Assembly: GCA_016866775.1 (NCBI GenBank)
Contig: VGLJ01000052.1
Location: 1-35,092, forward strand
Origin: Candidatus Rokuibacteriota bacterium
GTDB taxonomy: Bacteria > Methylomirabilota > Methylomirabilia > Rokubacteriales > CSP1-6
Direction: 5' to 3'
DNA length: 35,092 nucleotides
Both the position numbers and the translations under genes were made by a program. The stretch's first letter is position 1. Each line of letters opens with the position of its first letter. The notes beneath the pieces were generated by a model that saw nothing but the letters and a program-made list of their open reading frames with translations, had not been told where the DNA came from and searched no databases. This document shows positions 24,150-32,095 of this stretch, one piece after another.

Positions 24150-24912
24150 TGTGCGCTCCGCGCCGCCCGAGATAGGCTTCGATCACGCGCGCGTTGGTCT
24201 GGACCTCGCGCGGCGTGCCCTCGGCGATCTTCTCGCCGTGGTCGAGGACCGTCACCCGGTCGGAGACTTCCATGACCACGCGCATGTTGTGCTCGATCAG
24301 GACGATGCCGAGGCCGGAATCGGCGACGAACCCCCGCAGCAGGCCCATGAGCTGACGCGCTTCCGAGCCCGTCATCCCCGCCGTCGGCTCGTCGAGCAGG
24401 AGCAACCGGGGCTTCGAGGCGAGCGCGCGCGCCAGCTCGAGCCTGCGCTGGTCGCCGTAGGGCAGGTGGCGCGCCTCGGTGTGGAGCTGGCGCCCGAGGC
24501 CGACGCGCTCGAGCAGCGTGCGCGCCGTCCGCCACGCCTCGCCCTCGACCGCGCGGAAGCGCGGGCCGCGCGCGAGCACGTCCCACAGGCCGAGCTCGAC
24601 GCGCGCGTGCATGCCGACGAGCACGTTCTCGATCGCGGTCATCGCCTTGAACAGCCGGATGTTCTGGAACGTGCGGCAGACGCCGAGCGCGGTGATCTCG
24701 TCCGGCCTGAGCCCGATCAGCGAGTGCTCGTCGAGCTTCACCTCGCCGCCGTCGGGCGTGTAGAGCCCGGTGAACACGTTGAACAGCGTCGTCTTGCCGG
24801 CACCGTTCGGGCCGATGATCGCGGCGATGCCGCCCTCGAGCGTGAAATCGACGTCCTTCACCGCGGTGAGGCCGCCGAAGCGCTTGGTGATCCCTTTCGC
24901 CGCGAAGAGCAT
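24136..24912 (-). CDS. livG: ABC transporter ATPase, LivG family
   Basis: A 258-residue ATPase. Walker A is GPNGAGKTT, then the LivG-specific GVCRTFQNIRLFKAMTAIENVLVG, signature LPYGDQRRLELARAL, Walker B LLLLDEPTAGM and H-loop LIEHNM. The ATG at 24910-24912 directly abuts the livM stop (TAG then ATG), with no spacer, suggesting coupled translation. Confidence 0.93.
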   Translation of the reverse strand: MLFAAKGITKRFGGLTAVKDVDFTLEGGIAAIIGPNGAGKTTLFNVFTGLYTPDGGEVKLDEHSLIGLRPDEITALGVCRTFQNIRLFKAMTAIENVLVGMHARVELGLWDVLARGPRFRAVEGEAWRTARTLLERVGLGRQLHTEARHLPYGDQRRLELARALASKPRLLLLDEPTAGMTGSEARQLMGLLRGFVADSGLGIVLIEHNMRVVMEVSDRVTVLDHGEKIAEGTPREVQTNARVIEAYLGRRGAHSAAP

Positions 24913-26163
24913 CTAGACGGTCACCGTCTTGTGCTCTTCGGCCGTCACTTCGATCTCGCGCTGGCGGCGGCGCGCGGGCAGGAAGCCCTGCGGCCGGAAG
25001 ATCATCATCACGACCAGGATCACGCCGAAGATCATCCGCTCGTACTTCGCGGGCTCGAGCTGGGTCGGCAGATCGGCGAGGGGATAGCCGAGGATCACCA
25101 CGCCCGCGTTCTTCAGCTCGTTCAGCCAGAGGCTCAGGCCCTTCAGCACCTGCAGGTTGAGGACCGTCACGATCGTCGCGCCGAGCACGGCGCCCGGGAT
25201 CGAGCCCATGCCGCCGAGGATCACCATCGCGAGCACGCCGATCGACTCGAGGAACGTGAACGACTCCGGGTTGATGAAGACCTGCTTGGCCGCGAAGACG
25301 ACGCCCATCACGCCCGCGAACGACGCGCCGCACGCGAAGGCCAGCAGCTTCGCGCGCACGAGCGGCACGCCCATCGCCTGCGCCGCGACCTGGTCCTCCC
25401 GGATCGCCTCCCACGCGCGGCCGATGTGCGAGTCCTCGAGCCGGCGGTTCACGACGATGACGACGAGCACGATCAGCAAGACGAGGAAGTAGGAGTACTC
25501 GGCATACGGCAGCCCGAACGGCACCGGCGGCCGGTTGATCGGCGTGATGCCCTTCGGCCCGTTGGTGAAGTTGATCGGCTTGTCGAGGTTGTTGGCGAGC
25601 ACGCGGATGACCTCGCCGAAGCCGAGGGTGACGATCGCGAGATAGTCGCCGTGCAGCCGCAGCACGGGCAGGCCGAGCAGCACGCCCGCGAGCGCGGCCA
25701 CCGCGAGCCCGACGAAGATGAACAGGTAGAACCAGCCCGGCGCGAGCGGGAAGCCGCCGCCGAAGATCTGGTTGGCGTGCGGCGAGCCGAAGATCGCCCA
25801 CGAGTAGGCGCCGACCGCGAAGAACGCGACGTAGCCGAGGTCGAGCAGGCCCGCCAGGCCGACGACGATGTTGAGGCCGAGGGCCAGCGCGGCGAAGATG
25901 CCGACCTGCGTCGCGATCTCCAGGTAGTAGACGTTGTACGCGCCGATGATCGGCATCATCACGAGCAGCGCCACGGCGAGGAGGGCCGCGCGCAGATAGC
26001 CGGGCATCGCGGCGAGGTAGATGAACAGGATCGCGCCCTGGAACAGGAGGAAGGCGAGCACCGAGCGGGGGAACGAGGCGACGGCGGCGCCCGACACGAT
26101 CAGGAGCAGCACCGACAGCGGGATCGCCACGAGCGGCCGGCGGATCACGCGCGCACCGCGCAT
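24913..26163 (-). CDS. livM: ABC transporter permease, LivM family
   Basis: A 416-residue membrane protein with about ten hydrophobic segments. The LivM core starts at residue ~90 (ALALGLNIVVGLAGLLDLGYVAFFAVGAY) and contains LPVLRLHGDYLAIVTLGFGEV, the coupling segment AIREDQVAAQAMGVPLVRAK, and GGMGSIPGAVLGA. The first ~85 residues carry extra hydrophobic helices, as in many LivM proteins of this length. It follows livH after one base. Confidence 0.92.
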   Translation of the reverse strand: MRGARVIRRPLVAIPLSVLLLIVSGAAVASFPRSVLAFLLFQGAILFIYLAAMPGYLRAALLAVALLVMMPIIGAYNVYYLEIATQVGIFAALALGLNIVVGLAGLLDLGYVAFFAVGAYSWAIFGSPHANQIFGGGFPLAPGWFYLFIFVGLAVAALAGVLLGLPVLRLHGDYLAIVTLGFGEVIRVLANNLDKPINFTNGPKGITPINRPPVPFGLPYAEYSYFLVLLIVLVVIVVNRRLEDSHIGRAWEAIREDQVAAQAMGVPLVRAKLLAFACGASFAGVMGVVFAAKQVFINPESFTFLESIGVLAMVILGGMGSIPGAVLGATIVTVLNLQVLKGLSLWLNELKNAGVVILGYPLADLPTQLEPAKYERMIFGVILVVMMIFRPQGFLPARRRQREIEVTAEEHKTVTV

Positions 26164-26164
26164 C

Positions 26165-27136
26165 TCATGCGCGCTCCCGCACGACCTCGCCGAGGAGGCC
26201 CTTGGGCCGGAAGATGAGGATGAGGATCAGGATCGAGAACGCGAAGATGTCCTTGTACTCGGCGCCGAACGCGCCGCCGGTGAGCAGCGAGAGATACGAC
26301 GCGGCGAACGCCTCGAGCAGCCCGAGCACGAGGCCGCCGAGCATCGCGCCGGGGATGTTGCCGATGCCGCCGAGCACGGCCGCGGTGAACGCCTTCAGCC
26401 CGGGAATGAAGCCCGTGTAGGGATTGATGAGCCCGTACTGCACGCCGAACAGCACGCCGGCCGCGCCGCCCATCGCGCCGCCGATGACGAACGTCAGCGA
26501 GATGATCCGGTTGACGTTGATGCCCATGAGGCTCGCCGCGGCCTGGTCCTCGGCGACCGCGCGGATCGCCGTCCCCACCTTGGTCCGGTTCACGAGCGCG
26601 TGGAGCGCCCACAGCATCAAGAGCGCGGCGACGATCACGACGAGCGACTTGATCGAGACGTCGATCGTCTCGGTGATCTCGAGCCGCACGTTGAGGGACT
26701 CGATCGTCGGATAGACCAGGTTGAAGGCGTTCCGCCAGATCGACTCGGTGAGGCGGATCACGTCCTGCAGGAAGAACGAGACGCCGATCGCCGAGATCAG
26801 CGGGATCAGCCGCGGCGCGTGGCGCAGCGGGCGGTAGGCGACGCGCTCGATGGTGAACGCGAGCAGCGCGCTGGCCAGCATGCCCGCCAGCAGCACGACG
26901 ACGAGCACGAGGATCCACGGGAACCGCTCGAGGACGCCGGCGCTCTTGAGCCCCAGCATGATCTCCACGCCCACGAACGCGCCGAAGATGAAGACCTCGG
27001 AGTGGGCGAAGTTGATGAACTCGAGCACGCCGTAGACCATCGTGTAGCCGAGCGCGATGAGCGCGTACATGAACCCGAGGATGAGCCCGTCGATGACGAC
27101 CTGGGGCAGGATCCCGATGAGGAGCTCGACATCCAT
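26165..27136 (-). CDS. livH: ABC transporter permease, LivH family
   Basis: A 323-residue permease. Signature stretches are DGLILGFMYALIALGYTMVYG, LEFINFAHSEVFIFGAFVG, the coupling segment AIRAVAEDQAAASLMGINVNR, and GGIGNIPGAMLGGLVLGLLE. About eight membrane helices are evident. The ATG at 27134-27136 matches the family N-terminus although no clear Shine-Dalgarno is seen before it; a long hairpin lies just upstream. It pairs with LivM to form the membrane channel. Confidence 0.92.
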   Translation of the reverse strand: MDVELLIGILPQVVIDGLILGFMYALIALGYTMVYGVLEFINFAHSEVFIFGAFVGVEIMLGLKSAGVLERFPWILVLVVVLLAGMLASALLAFTIERVAYRPLRHAPRLIPLISAIGVSFFLQDVIRLTESIWRNAFNLVYPTIESLNVRLEITETIDVSIKSLVVIVAALLMLWALHALVNRTKVGTAIRAVAEDQAAASLMGINVNRIISLTFVIGGAMGGAAGVLFGVQYGLINPYTGFIPGLKAFTAAVLGGIGNIPGAMLGGLVLGLLEAFAASYLSLLTGGAFGAEYKDIFAFSILILILIFRPKGLLGEVVRERA

Positions 27137-27154
27137 CGCGGGCGGGAGAGCAAC

Positions 27155-27184
27155 GCGGGGACGGCACGCGCGTGCCGCCCCCGC
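27155..27184 (-). repeat. 13-bp intercistronic hairpin between the binding protein and livH
   Basis: GCGGGGACGGCAC and GTGCCGCCCCCGC pair around a four-base loop with a single A-C mismatch at 27161/27178. It fills most of the 57-base gap after the binding-protein stop (27194). Such hairpins after the binding-protein gene are common in importer operons and let that protein be made in excess by slowing transcription or protecting the upstream mRNA. Confidence 0.6.
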
Positions 27185-27193
27185 GGGACGGTC

Positions 27194-28384
27194 CTACTTC
27201 TTTTCGGCCGGCGGAGCGATCGTGAGCTGCTTGACGATCTTGTTGTCGCCCCACTTCGTGGGGTCTTCGTTGGCGACCTGGAGCACGAAGTAGAGCGCCT
27301 TCTTGCGGTCGCCCTTGCCGTCGAACTCGATGTCGCCGGTGATCCCGCTGTGCTTGACCTTGCGGATCTGCGCCGAGACGTCCTCGCGCGTGACCTTGCC
27401 GCTCTTCGCCGCCGCCTCGACCGCCTTCAGCGCGATCGCGGTCGCGTCGTAGGCCTCGGCCGCGTACGGCTCGGGGTTCTTGCTGAACTTCTTCTTGAAC
27501 TCGTCCACGAAGCTCTTCGCCTTCGGCAGCGCGGACGCCGGGCCGGCGGCGGAGGTGTAGTACATGCCGACGACCGCCTTGCCGGCGATCTTCGTGAGGT
27601 CGGACGAGTCCATGCCGTCCGGGCCCATGAACTTCGACTTCAGGCCCTTCTCGCGCGCCTGCTTGAAGAACGGCGCGCCCTGGTCGTAGATGCCGCCGAA
27701 GTAGATGAGGTCGGGGTTCTTGGCCTTGATCGGCGTGAGGATCGGGTCGAAGTTCGACTTCTCCTCCGTGCCCTCGAAGCCGATGACCTTGAGGCCCTTC
27801 TTCTCGGCGTCGGCCTTGAAGAAGTCCGCGATGCCCTGGCCGTACGCGGTCTTGTCGTGGATCACGTAGACGGACTTCGCGTTCTGGCCCTTCGCGAACT
27901 CGGAGCCGACCACGCCCTGCACGTCGTCACGCCCGCACACGCGGCTGACGTTCGGCAGCTTGCGGTCGGTGACCGTGGGGTTCGTGTTGGCCGGCGAGAT
28001 CATCGCCAGCGTCTGCTCCTTGTAGACCTCGGACGACGGGATGGCGACGCCCGAGTTCAGGTGGCCGATGACCACCATGATGTCCTTGTCGGCGATGATG
28101 TTCTTCGCGTTCGCGACGCCGACGTCGGGCTTGGCCTGGTCGTCGAAGGGCACGAGCTCGACCTTCCAGCCGGCCTTCTCGAGCGGGCCCTTCAGCTTGT
28201 CGATGGCGAGCTGCGCGCCGAGCTTGATGCCTTCACCGAGCGCCGCCTGGCCGCCGGACAGCGGGCTCTGGGTGGCGACCTTGATCGTGCCTTTGCCATG
28301 GGCATCGCCGGCCATGGGCACGGTCACGACCGCGACGGCGGCCGCGAGCAAGAGGATGGAGACGATGCGGAGCGTGCGAGTCAT
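27194..28384 (-). CDS. livK: Branched-chain amino acid type ABC transporter substrate-binding protein
   Basis: A 396-residue periplasmic protein of the LivJ/LivK class. A signal peptide (MTRTLRIVSILLLAAAV...GDAHG) is followed by GTIKVATQSPLSGGQAALGEGIKLGAQLA and the ligand-site stretches GHLNSGVAIPSSEVY, ISPANTNPTVTD and AYGQGIADFF, which are close to classical leucine-type binding proteins. The internal ATG at 28382-28384 is preferred over the upstream one at 28435 because AGGAGG lies eight bases before it and the signal peptide starts there. It is the first gene of the long minus-strand unit. Confidence 0.92.
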   Translation of the reverse strand: MTRTLRIVSILLLAAAVAVVTVPMAGDAHGKGTIKVATQSPLSGGQAALGEGIKLGAQLAIDKLKGPLEKAGWKVELVPFDDQAKPDVGVANAKNIIADKDIMVVIGHLNSGVAIPSSEVYKEQTLAMISPANTNPTVTDRKLPNVSRVCGRDDVQGVVGSEFAKGQNAKSVYVIHDKTAYGQGIADFFKADAEKKGLKVIGFEGTEEKSNFDPILTPIKAKNPDLIYFGGIYDQGAPFFKQAREKGLKSKFMGPDGMDSSDLTKIAGKAVVGMYYTSAAGPASALPKAKSFVDEFKKKFSKNPEPYAAEAYDATAIALKAVEAAAKSGKVTREDVSAQIRKVKHSGITGDIEFDGKGDRKKALYFVLQVANEDPTKWGDNKIVKQLTIAPPAEKK

Positions 28385-28444
28385 GGCTGGCCTCCTGAAG
28401 CTGGGTGTCCTCTTGAAGTCTGCGCCCCCGGACAACGTGGCGTC

Positions 28445-28472
28445 ATTATAGCGAGCGACCCTCGCTCTTCAA
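28445..28472 (-). promoter_or_regulatory. Strong promoter for the second liv operon, inside the thiE stop region
   Basis: The minus strand has a perfect TATAAT (28445-28450) with TTGAAG (28467-28472) 16 bases upstream, a 4/6 match to the -35 consensus. The -10 box contains the thiE stop codon (TAA at 28446-28448). Transcription would begin about 53 bases before the binding-protein ATG. It separates the housekeeping cluster from the catabolic unit. Confidence 0.65.
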
Positions 28473-29096
28473 CAAACGTGCGGCGTCGATCGCGGTCACG
28501 AAGCGGCGCGCGGCGGCCGCGGGGTCGGGTGCCGCGCAGACGGCGGAGATGACGGCGACGCCGTCGCAGCCGGCCGCGATGACCTCGCCGGCGTTCTCGG
28601 GCGTGATCCCGCCGATGCCGACCAGCGGGACGCGGACGAGGGGCCGGACCCGGCGCGCGAGCGCAGGACCGACGAGGTGCCGGATCGGCTTCGTCGTCGT
28701 CGGGAACATCGAGCCGACCGCGACGTAGTCGGCGCCGGCGGCCTGCGCCGCCGCCGCCTGCGCTTCGCTGTGCGTCGAAAGGCCGAGGACCATCCCTGGT
28801 TTCATCAGGGAACGGGCGGCGGCGGGCGGAAGATCCTCCTGGCCGAGATGGACGCCGTCGGCGCCCAGCGCCACCGCGAGGTCGACGCGATCGTTCACGA
28901 TGAAGGGGACGCCGGCCGCGCGGCACCGCGCGAGCAGGCGCTGGGCGAGCGGAAACAGCGTGCCGGACGGCTCGGTCTTCTCGCGGAGCTGGATCATCTC
29001 GGCGCCGCCCGCGAGCGCGGCGGCGAGGATCTCGTCGAGATCCCGTCCCGCCGAGGCGGTACGGTCCAGCACGACGTAGAGGCGCGGGGCCGTCAC
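28446..29096 (-). CDS. thiE: Thiamine-phosphate synthase
   Basis: A 216-residue TIM-barrel enzyme that joins the thiazole phosphate and hydroxymethylpyrimidine diphosphate to make thiamine phosphate. Family motifs are MIQLREK, FIVNDRVDLAVALGADGVHLGQEDLP (phosphate and Mg site), VAVGSMFPTTTK and LVGIGGITPENA. The start is GTG at 29094-29096, overlapping the accC stop as GTGA. The length is normal. No other thiamine genes or TPP riboswitch are seen; its place behind accC is unusual and implies expression with the fatty acid and elongation-factor genes. TenI-type paralogues are a lesser possibility. Confidence 0.9.
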   Translation of the reverse strand: MTAPRLYVVLDRTASAGRDLDEILAAALAGGAEMIQLREKTEPSGTLFPLAQRLLARCRAAGVPFIVNDRVDLAVALGADGVHLGQEDLPPAAARSLMKPGMVLGLSTHSEAQAAAAQAAGADYVAVGSMFPTTTKPIRHLVGPALARRVRPLVRVPLVGIGGITPENAGEVIAAGCDGVAVISAVCAAPDPAAAARRFVTAIDAARLLKSEGRSL

Positions 29097-30430
29097 CTGG
29101 TGAGGTCGGCGGCGTCGGCGCTCGTGAACCGGCCTTCGACGAACGCGTCGGTCGCGAGCGCGCGCTGGAGGAACGGGATGGTGGTCTTCACGCCCTCGAC
29201 CACCGTCTCGCCGAGCGCGCGGCGCATGCGCGTGAGCGCCTCGGCCCGGTCGTCGCCGCGGACGATGATCTTGGCGATCAGCGAATCGTAGAAGGGCGGC
29301 ACCGCGTAGTCCGCCATCAGGTGGCTGTCGACGCGCACCTCGCGCCCGCCCGGCGGCAGCCACGTGCTCACGCGGCCCGCGCTCGGCGCGAAGGTGACCG
29401 GGTTCTCGGCGTTCACCCGGCACTCGATCGCGTGCCCTCTGAAGCGCACGTCGTCCTGCCGGTAGCCGAGGCGCTCGCCCGCGGCGATGCGGATCTGCTC
29501 CCTGATGAGGTCGAGCCCCGTGATCATCTCGGTGACGGGGTGCTCGACCTGGATGCGCGTGTTCATCTCGATGAAGTAGTAGCGGCCCTCGTCGTCCACC
29601 AGGAACTCCACCGTGCCCGCGCTCTGGTAGTTCACCGCGGCGGCGGCGGCGAGCCCCGCCTTGTGCAGGCCGGCGCGCGTCTCCGCGGAGAGCGACGGGG
29701 CGGGCGCCTCCTCGATCAGCTTCTGGTGGCGGCGCTGCACCGAGCAGTCGCGCTCGCCCAGGTGCACGCGCATGCCGTGCTTGTCGCCGATGACCTGGAC
29801 CTCGACGTGCCGCGCGCGCTCGATGAACTTCTCGCAGTAGACCTCGGACGACCCGAAGGCCGCGCCCGCCTCCGACTGGCACGCCGCGAACGCTTCCGCG
29901 GCGCCGCTGCCGCCGCGCACGATCCGCATCCCGCGCCCGCCGCCGCCGGCGGCGGCCTTGAAGATCACCGGATAGCCGATCTCCTCCGCGAGCATCACGG
30001 CTTCTTCGGGATCCTTCAGCGGCTCCTCGCTGCCCGGCACCACCGGCACGCCCGCGTGCTTCGCGAGCTGCCGGGCCTGGGCCTTGTCCCCCATCAGCCG
30101 GATCGCCTCGGGCGACGGGCCGATGAACGTGAGCGAGCACGCGCGCACGACTTCCGCGAAGGCGGCGTTCTCGGCGAGGAACCCGTAGCCCGGGTGGATG
30201 GCCTCGCTGTCCGTCAGCTCCGCCGCGGAGATGATGGCGGGGATGTTGAGATAGCTGCCGCGCGCCTCGTCGGGGCCGATGCAGATCGACTCGTCGGCGA
30301 GCCGGACCGCGAGCGAGTGGGTGTCGACCTTCGAATGGGCGACGACCGTGCGGATGCCCATCTCGCGGCAGGTGCGGATGATTCGGACGGCGATCTCACC
30401 GCGGTTGGCGATGAGGATCTTGTTGAACAG
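29093..30430 (-). CDS. accC: Biotin carboxylase subunit of acetyl-CoA carboxylase
   Basis: A 445-residue ATP-grasp enzyme that carboxylates the biotin on AccB. Motifs are NRGEIAVRIIRTCREMG at the N-terminus, HPGYGFLAENAAFAE, the glycine-rich ATP loop FKAAAGGGGRGMRIV, ERDCSVQRRHQKLIEEAP, and the catalytic EMNTRIQVEHPVTE. The first in-frame ATG (30361) would drop 23 conserved residues including the first strand and loop, so the start is placed at CTG (30428-30430), giving LFNKILIANRGEIA, an exact fit to the family. GAGG lies eight bases before this CTG. The start is five bases after the accB stop. Confidence 0.9.
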   Translation of the reverse strand: MFNKILIANRGEIAVRIIRTCREMGIRTVVAHSKVDTHSLAVRLADESICIGPDEARGSYLNIPAIISAAELTDSEAIHPGYGFLAENAAFAEVVRACSLTFIGPSPEAIRLMGDKAQARQLAKHAGVPVVPGSEEPLKDPEEAVMLAEEIGYPVIFKAAAGGGGRGMRIVRGGSGAAEAFAACQSEAGAAFGSSEVYCEKFIERARHVEVQVIGDKHGMRVHLGERDCSVQRRHQKLIEEAPAPSLSAETRAGLHKAGLAAAAAVNYQSAGTVEFLVDDEGRYYFIEMNTRIQVEHPVTEMITGLDLIREQIRIAAGERLGYRQDDVRFRGHAIECRVNAENPVTFAPSAGRVSTWLPPGGREVRVDSHLMADYAVPPFYDSLIAKIIVRGDDRAEALTRMRRALGETVVEGVKTTIPFLQRALATDAFVEGRFTSADAADLTR

Positions 30431-30435
30431 GGGGA

Positions 30436-30900
30436 CTACCTCGAGGGCTCGATCAGGAAGAGGGCCTGGCCGTACTCGACCGGCTGCCCGTTCTCGACGA
30501 GGATCTTCGCGACGCGGCCGGCCACCTTCGCCTCGATCTCGTTCATGAGCTTCATCGCCTCGATGATGCAGACGATCTGGCCTTCCTTCACCACGTCGCC
30601 CTCGCGCACGTACGGCTCGGCGGTGGGCGAGCTCGCGCGATAGAAGGTGCCGACCATCGGCGCCTCGACGGTGACCATGTTGCCGGGGCGCTCGACGATC
30701 ACGACGGGATCGGGCAATCCAGCGGCGGCGGGCGCCGCGGCGGCGGCGACGGCCGGCGCGGCCCGCTGGACGCGGACACGCATGTCGCCCACCGTGACCT
30801 CGGCTTCGGTGAGGCGCAGCTCGTCGAGCAGCTTTCCGAGCCGGCGCACGAGCGTCGCGGCGTCCTCGCTGCCGTGCCGCGCGCGGCGGCGGATCGGCAT
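30436..30900 (-). CDS. accB: Biotin carboxyl carrier protein of acetyl-CoA carboxylase
   Basis: A 154-residue carrier. The C-terminal biotinyl domain holds the modification site EAMKLMNEI (Lys117), preceded by the typical [15 protein letters not shown] (about 78-92) with the 'thumb' region; the middle is a flexible Ala/Pro linker (about 47-62). The N-terminal region [26 protein letters not shown] matches the domain that binds biotin carboxylase. Its ATG shares one base with the EF-P stop (TGATG). It works with AccC in the first step of fatty acid synthesis. Confidence 0.95.
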   Translation of the reverse strand: MPIRRRARHGSEDAATLVRRLGKLLDELRLTEAEVTVGDMRVRVQRAAPAVAAAAAPAAAGLPDPVVIVERPGNMVTVEAPMVGTFYRASSPTAEPYVREGDVVKEGQIVCIIEAMKLMNEIEAKVAGRVAKILVENGQPVEYGQALFLIEPSR

Positions 30901-31469
30901 CAGCCCGCCGCGGCCACGCGGCCGAGGTACTCGCCGCTGCGCGTGTCGACCTTCACGACGTCACCCTCGTTGAGGAACAGCGGGACCTGCACGACGGCGC
31001 CGGTCTCGAGCGTGGCCGGCTTGTTGCCGCCCTGCGCGGTGTCGCCGCGCACGCCCGGATCGGTCTTCGCGATGGCGAGCTCCACGAAGTTCGGCAGCTC
31101 CACCGTGGTGGGCGAGCCGTCGATGTAGAGCACGTCGACCTCGATGTTCTCCTTCAGGTACTCGCGCGCCTCGCCCACCTCGTCGGCGGAGAGCGAGACC
31201 TGCTCGTAGCTCTCCATGTCCATGAAGTGGTAGCGCTCGTCCTTGTAGAGGAACTGCATGTGCTTGTCCTCGAAGTCGACGAGCTCCGCCTTCTCGCCCG
31301 AGCGATACGTGTGGTCGATCACCCGGCCCTGCTTCATGTGCTTGAGCTTGGTGCGCACGAACGCGCCGCCCTTGCCGGGCTTGACGTGCTGGAAGTCGAC
31401 GATCTGGTAGGGCTGGCCGTCGAGGACGATCCGGAGCCCTTTCTTGAAGTCCGCGGTCGAGACCTGCAT
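30900..31469 (-). CDS. efp: Translation elongation factor P
   Basis: A 189-residue three-barrel factor that relieves ribosome stalling at proline runs. The modified loop is [10 protein letters not shown], with Lys33 where EpmA-type systems attach beta-lysine; a lysine here argues against EarP rhamnosylation. The C-terminus [17 protein letters not shown] is typical. The ATG at 31467-31469 has AAAGGG just upstream; the frame stays open above it but only antisense to the TPR gene. Proline-rich proteins in the window, such as the secretin N-terminus, could be clients. Confidence 0.96.
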   Translation of the reverse strand: MQVSTADFKKGLRIVLDGQPYQIVDFQHVKPGKGGAFVRTKLKHMKQGRVIDHTYRSGEKAELVDFEDKHMQFLYKDERYHFMDMESYEQVSLSADEVGEAREYLKENIEVDVLYIDGSPTTVELPNFVELAIAKTDPGVRGDTAQGGNKPATLETGAVVQVPLFLNEGDVVKVDTRSGEYLGRVAAAG

Positions 31470-31471
31470 CG

Positions 31472-32095
31472 CTACCCTTTCCGTCGTGAGCGCGCGCCGA
31501 GCGTCCGCTCGAGACCCTCGCGCGCGCTCGCGTTGTTCGCGTCTTTCCTCAGGAGCCGCGTGAACACGGCCGCCGCCTCGTCGAGGCAGCCCTGCTCGAG
31601 GCAGGCCGTCCCGAACGTCAGCGTCGCGAACGTGTCGTCCCGCAGCACACGCGCCAGCCCCGTGCTCTCGCCCGTGGCCTGCGGGTCGGCCCGCAGCAAG
31701 CCGAGCAGGACCTTCGATTCCCGGTCGCCGGGATCCAGCTTCACGACCTTTTCGAGGTGATCCGCGGCCCCGTCGACGTTGCCCCGGCGGCGCTCGACTT
31801 CCGCCGCCAATCGAAGACATTGTACGTCCTTCGGGCTCCCCTCGAGGATCGTGCGGATCTCCGCTGACGCCTCGTCGAGGCGCTCCTCGGCGATCCACGT
31901 CTTGGCGAGGATCAGGCGCGCGGTGGCGTAGTGCGGGTAGCGGGCGAGGCCCCGGCGGCAGAGCGCGATCGCGTCCTGGGTCCGGCCGGCTTTCCGGTAC
32001 AGGTCGGCCAGCTGCGCGAAGGCGAGCGAGCCGGGATCGCGCGCGAGCCGTTCCTCGTGACGCCGGATCGCGGCGGTGAGCGCCTCGTCGGTCAT
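31472..32095 (-). CDS. Tetratricopeptide repeat protein
   Basis: A 207-residue soluble protein built of TPR-like helical pairs. Recognisable repeats are LAFAQLADLYRKAGRTQDAI, ATARLILAKTWIAEERLDEA, VQCLRLAAEVERRRGNVDGA and ATLTFGTACLEQGCLDEA, each with the Gly/Ala spacing of TPRs. No signal peptide is seen. It overlaps the aroB stop as ATGA and sits two bases before efp. TPR proteins act as scaffolds; its role is unknown, though its place beside pilQ leaves a pilus-related role possible. Confidence 0.85.
   Translation of the reverse strand: MTDEALTAAIRRHEERLARDPGSLAFAQLADLYRKAGRTQDAIALCRRGLARYPHYATARLILAKTWIAEERLDEASAEIRTILEGSPKDVQCLRLAAEVERRRGNVDGAADHLEKVVKLDPGDRESKVLLGLLRADPQATGESTGLARVLRDDTFATLTFGTACLEQGCLDEAAAVFTRLLRKDANNASAREGLERTLGARSRRKG

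Noticed and set aside
28385-28445. TPP riboswitch or leader RNA linked to thiE
   Set aside because: The region is downstream of thiE and upstream of a binding-protein gene; no TPP-riboswitch core (CUGAGA) is seen.
23563-28552. Long plus-strand frames (over 800 codons each) opposite the second liv operon
   Set aside because: Composed largely of Arg, His, Asp and Glu as the complement of membrane and ATPase genes; the minus-strand products have clear signatures.
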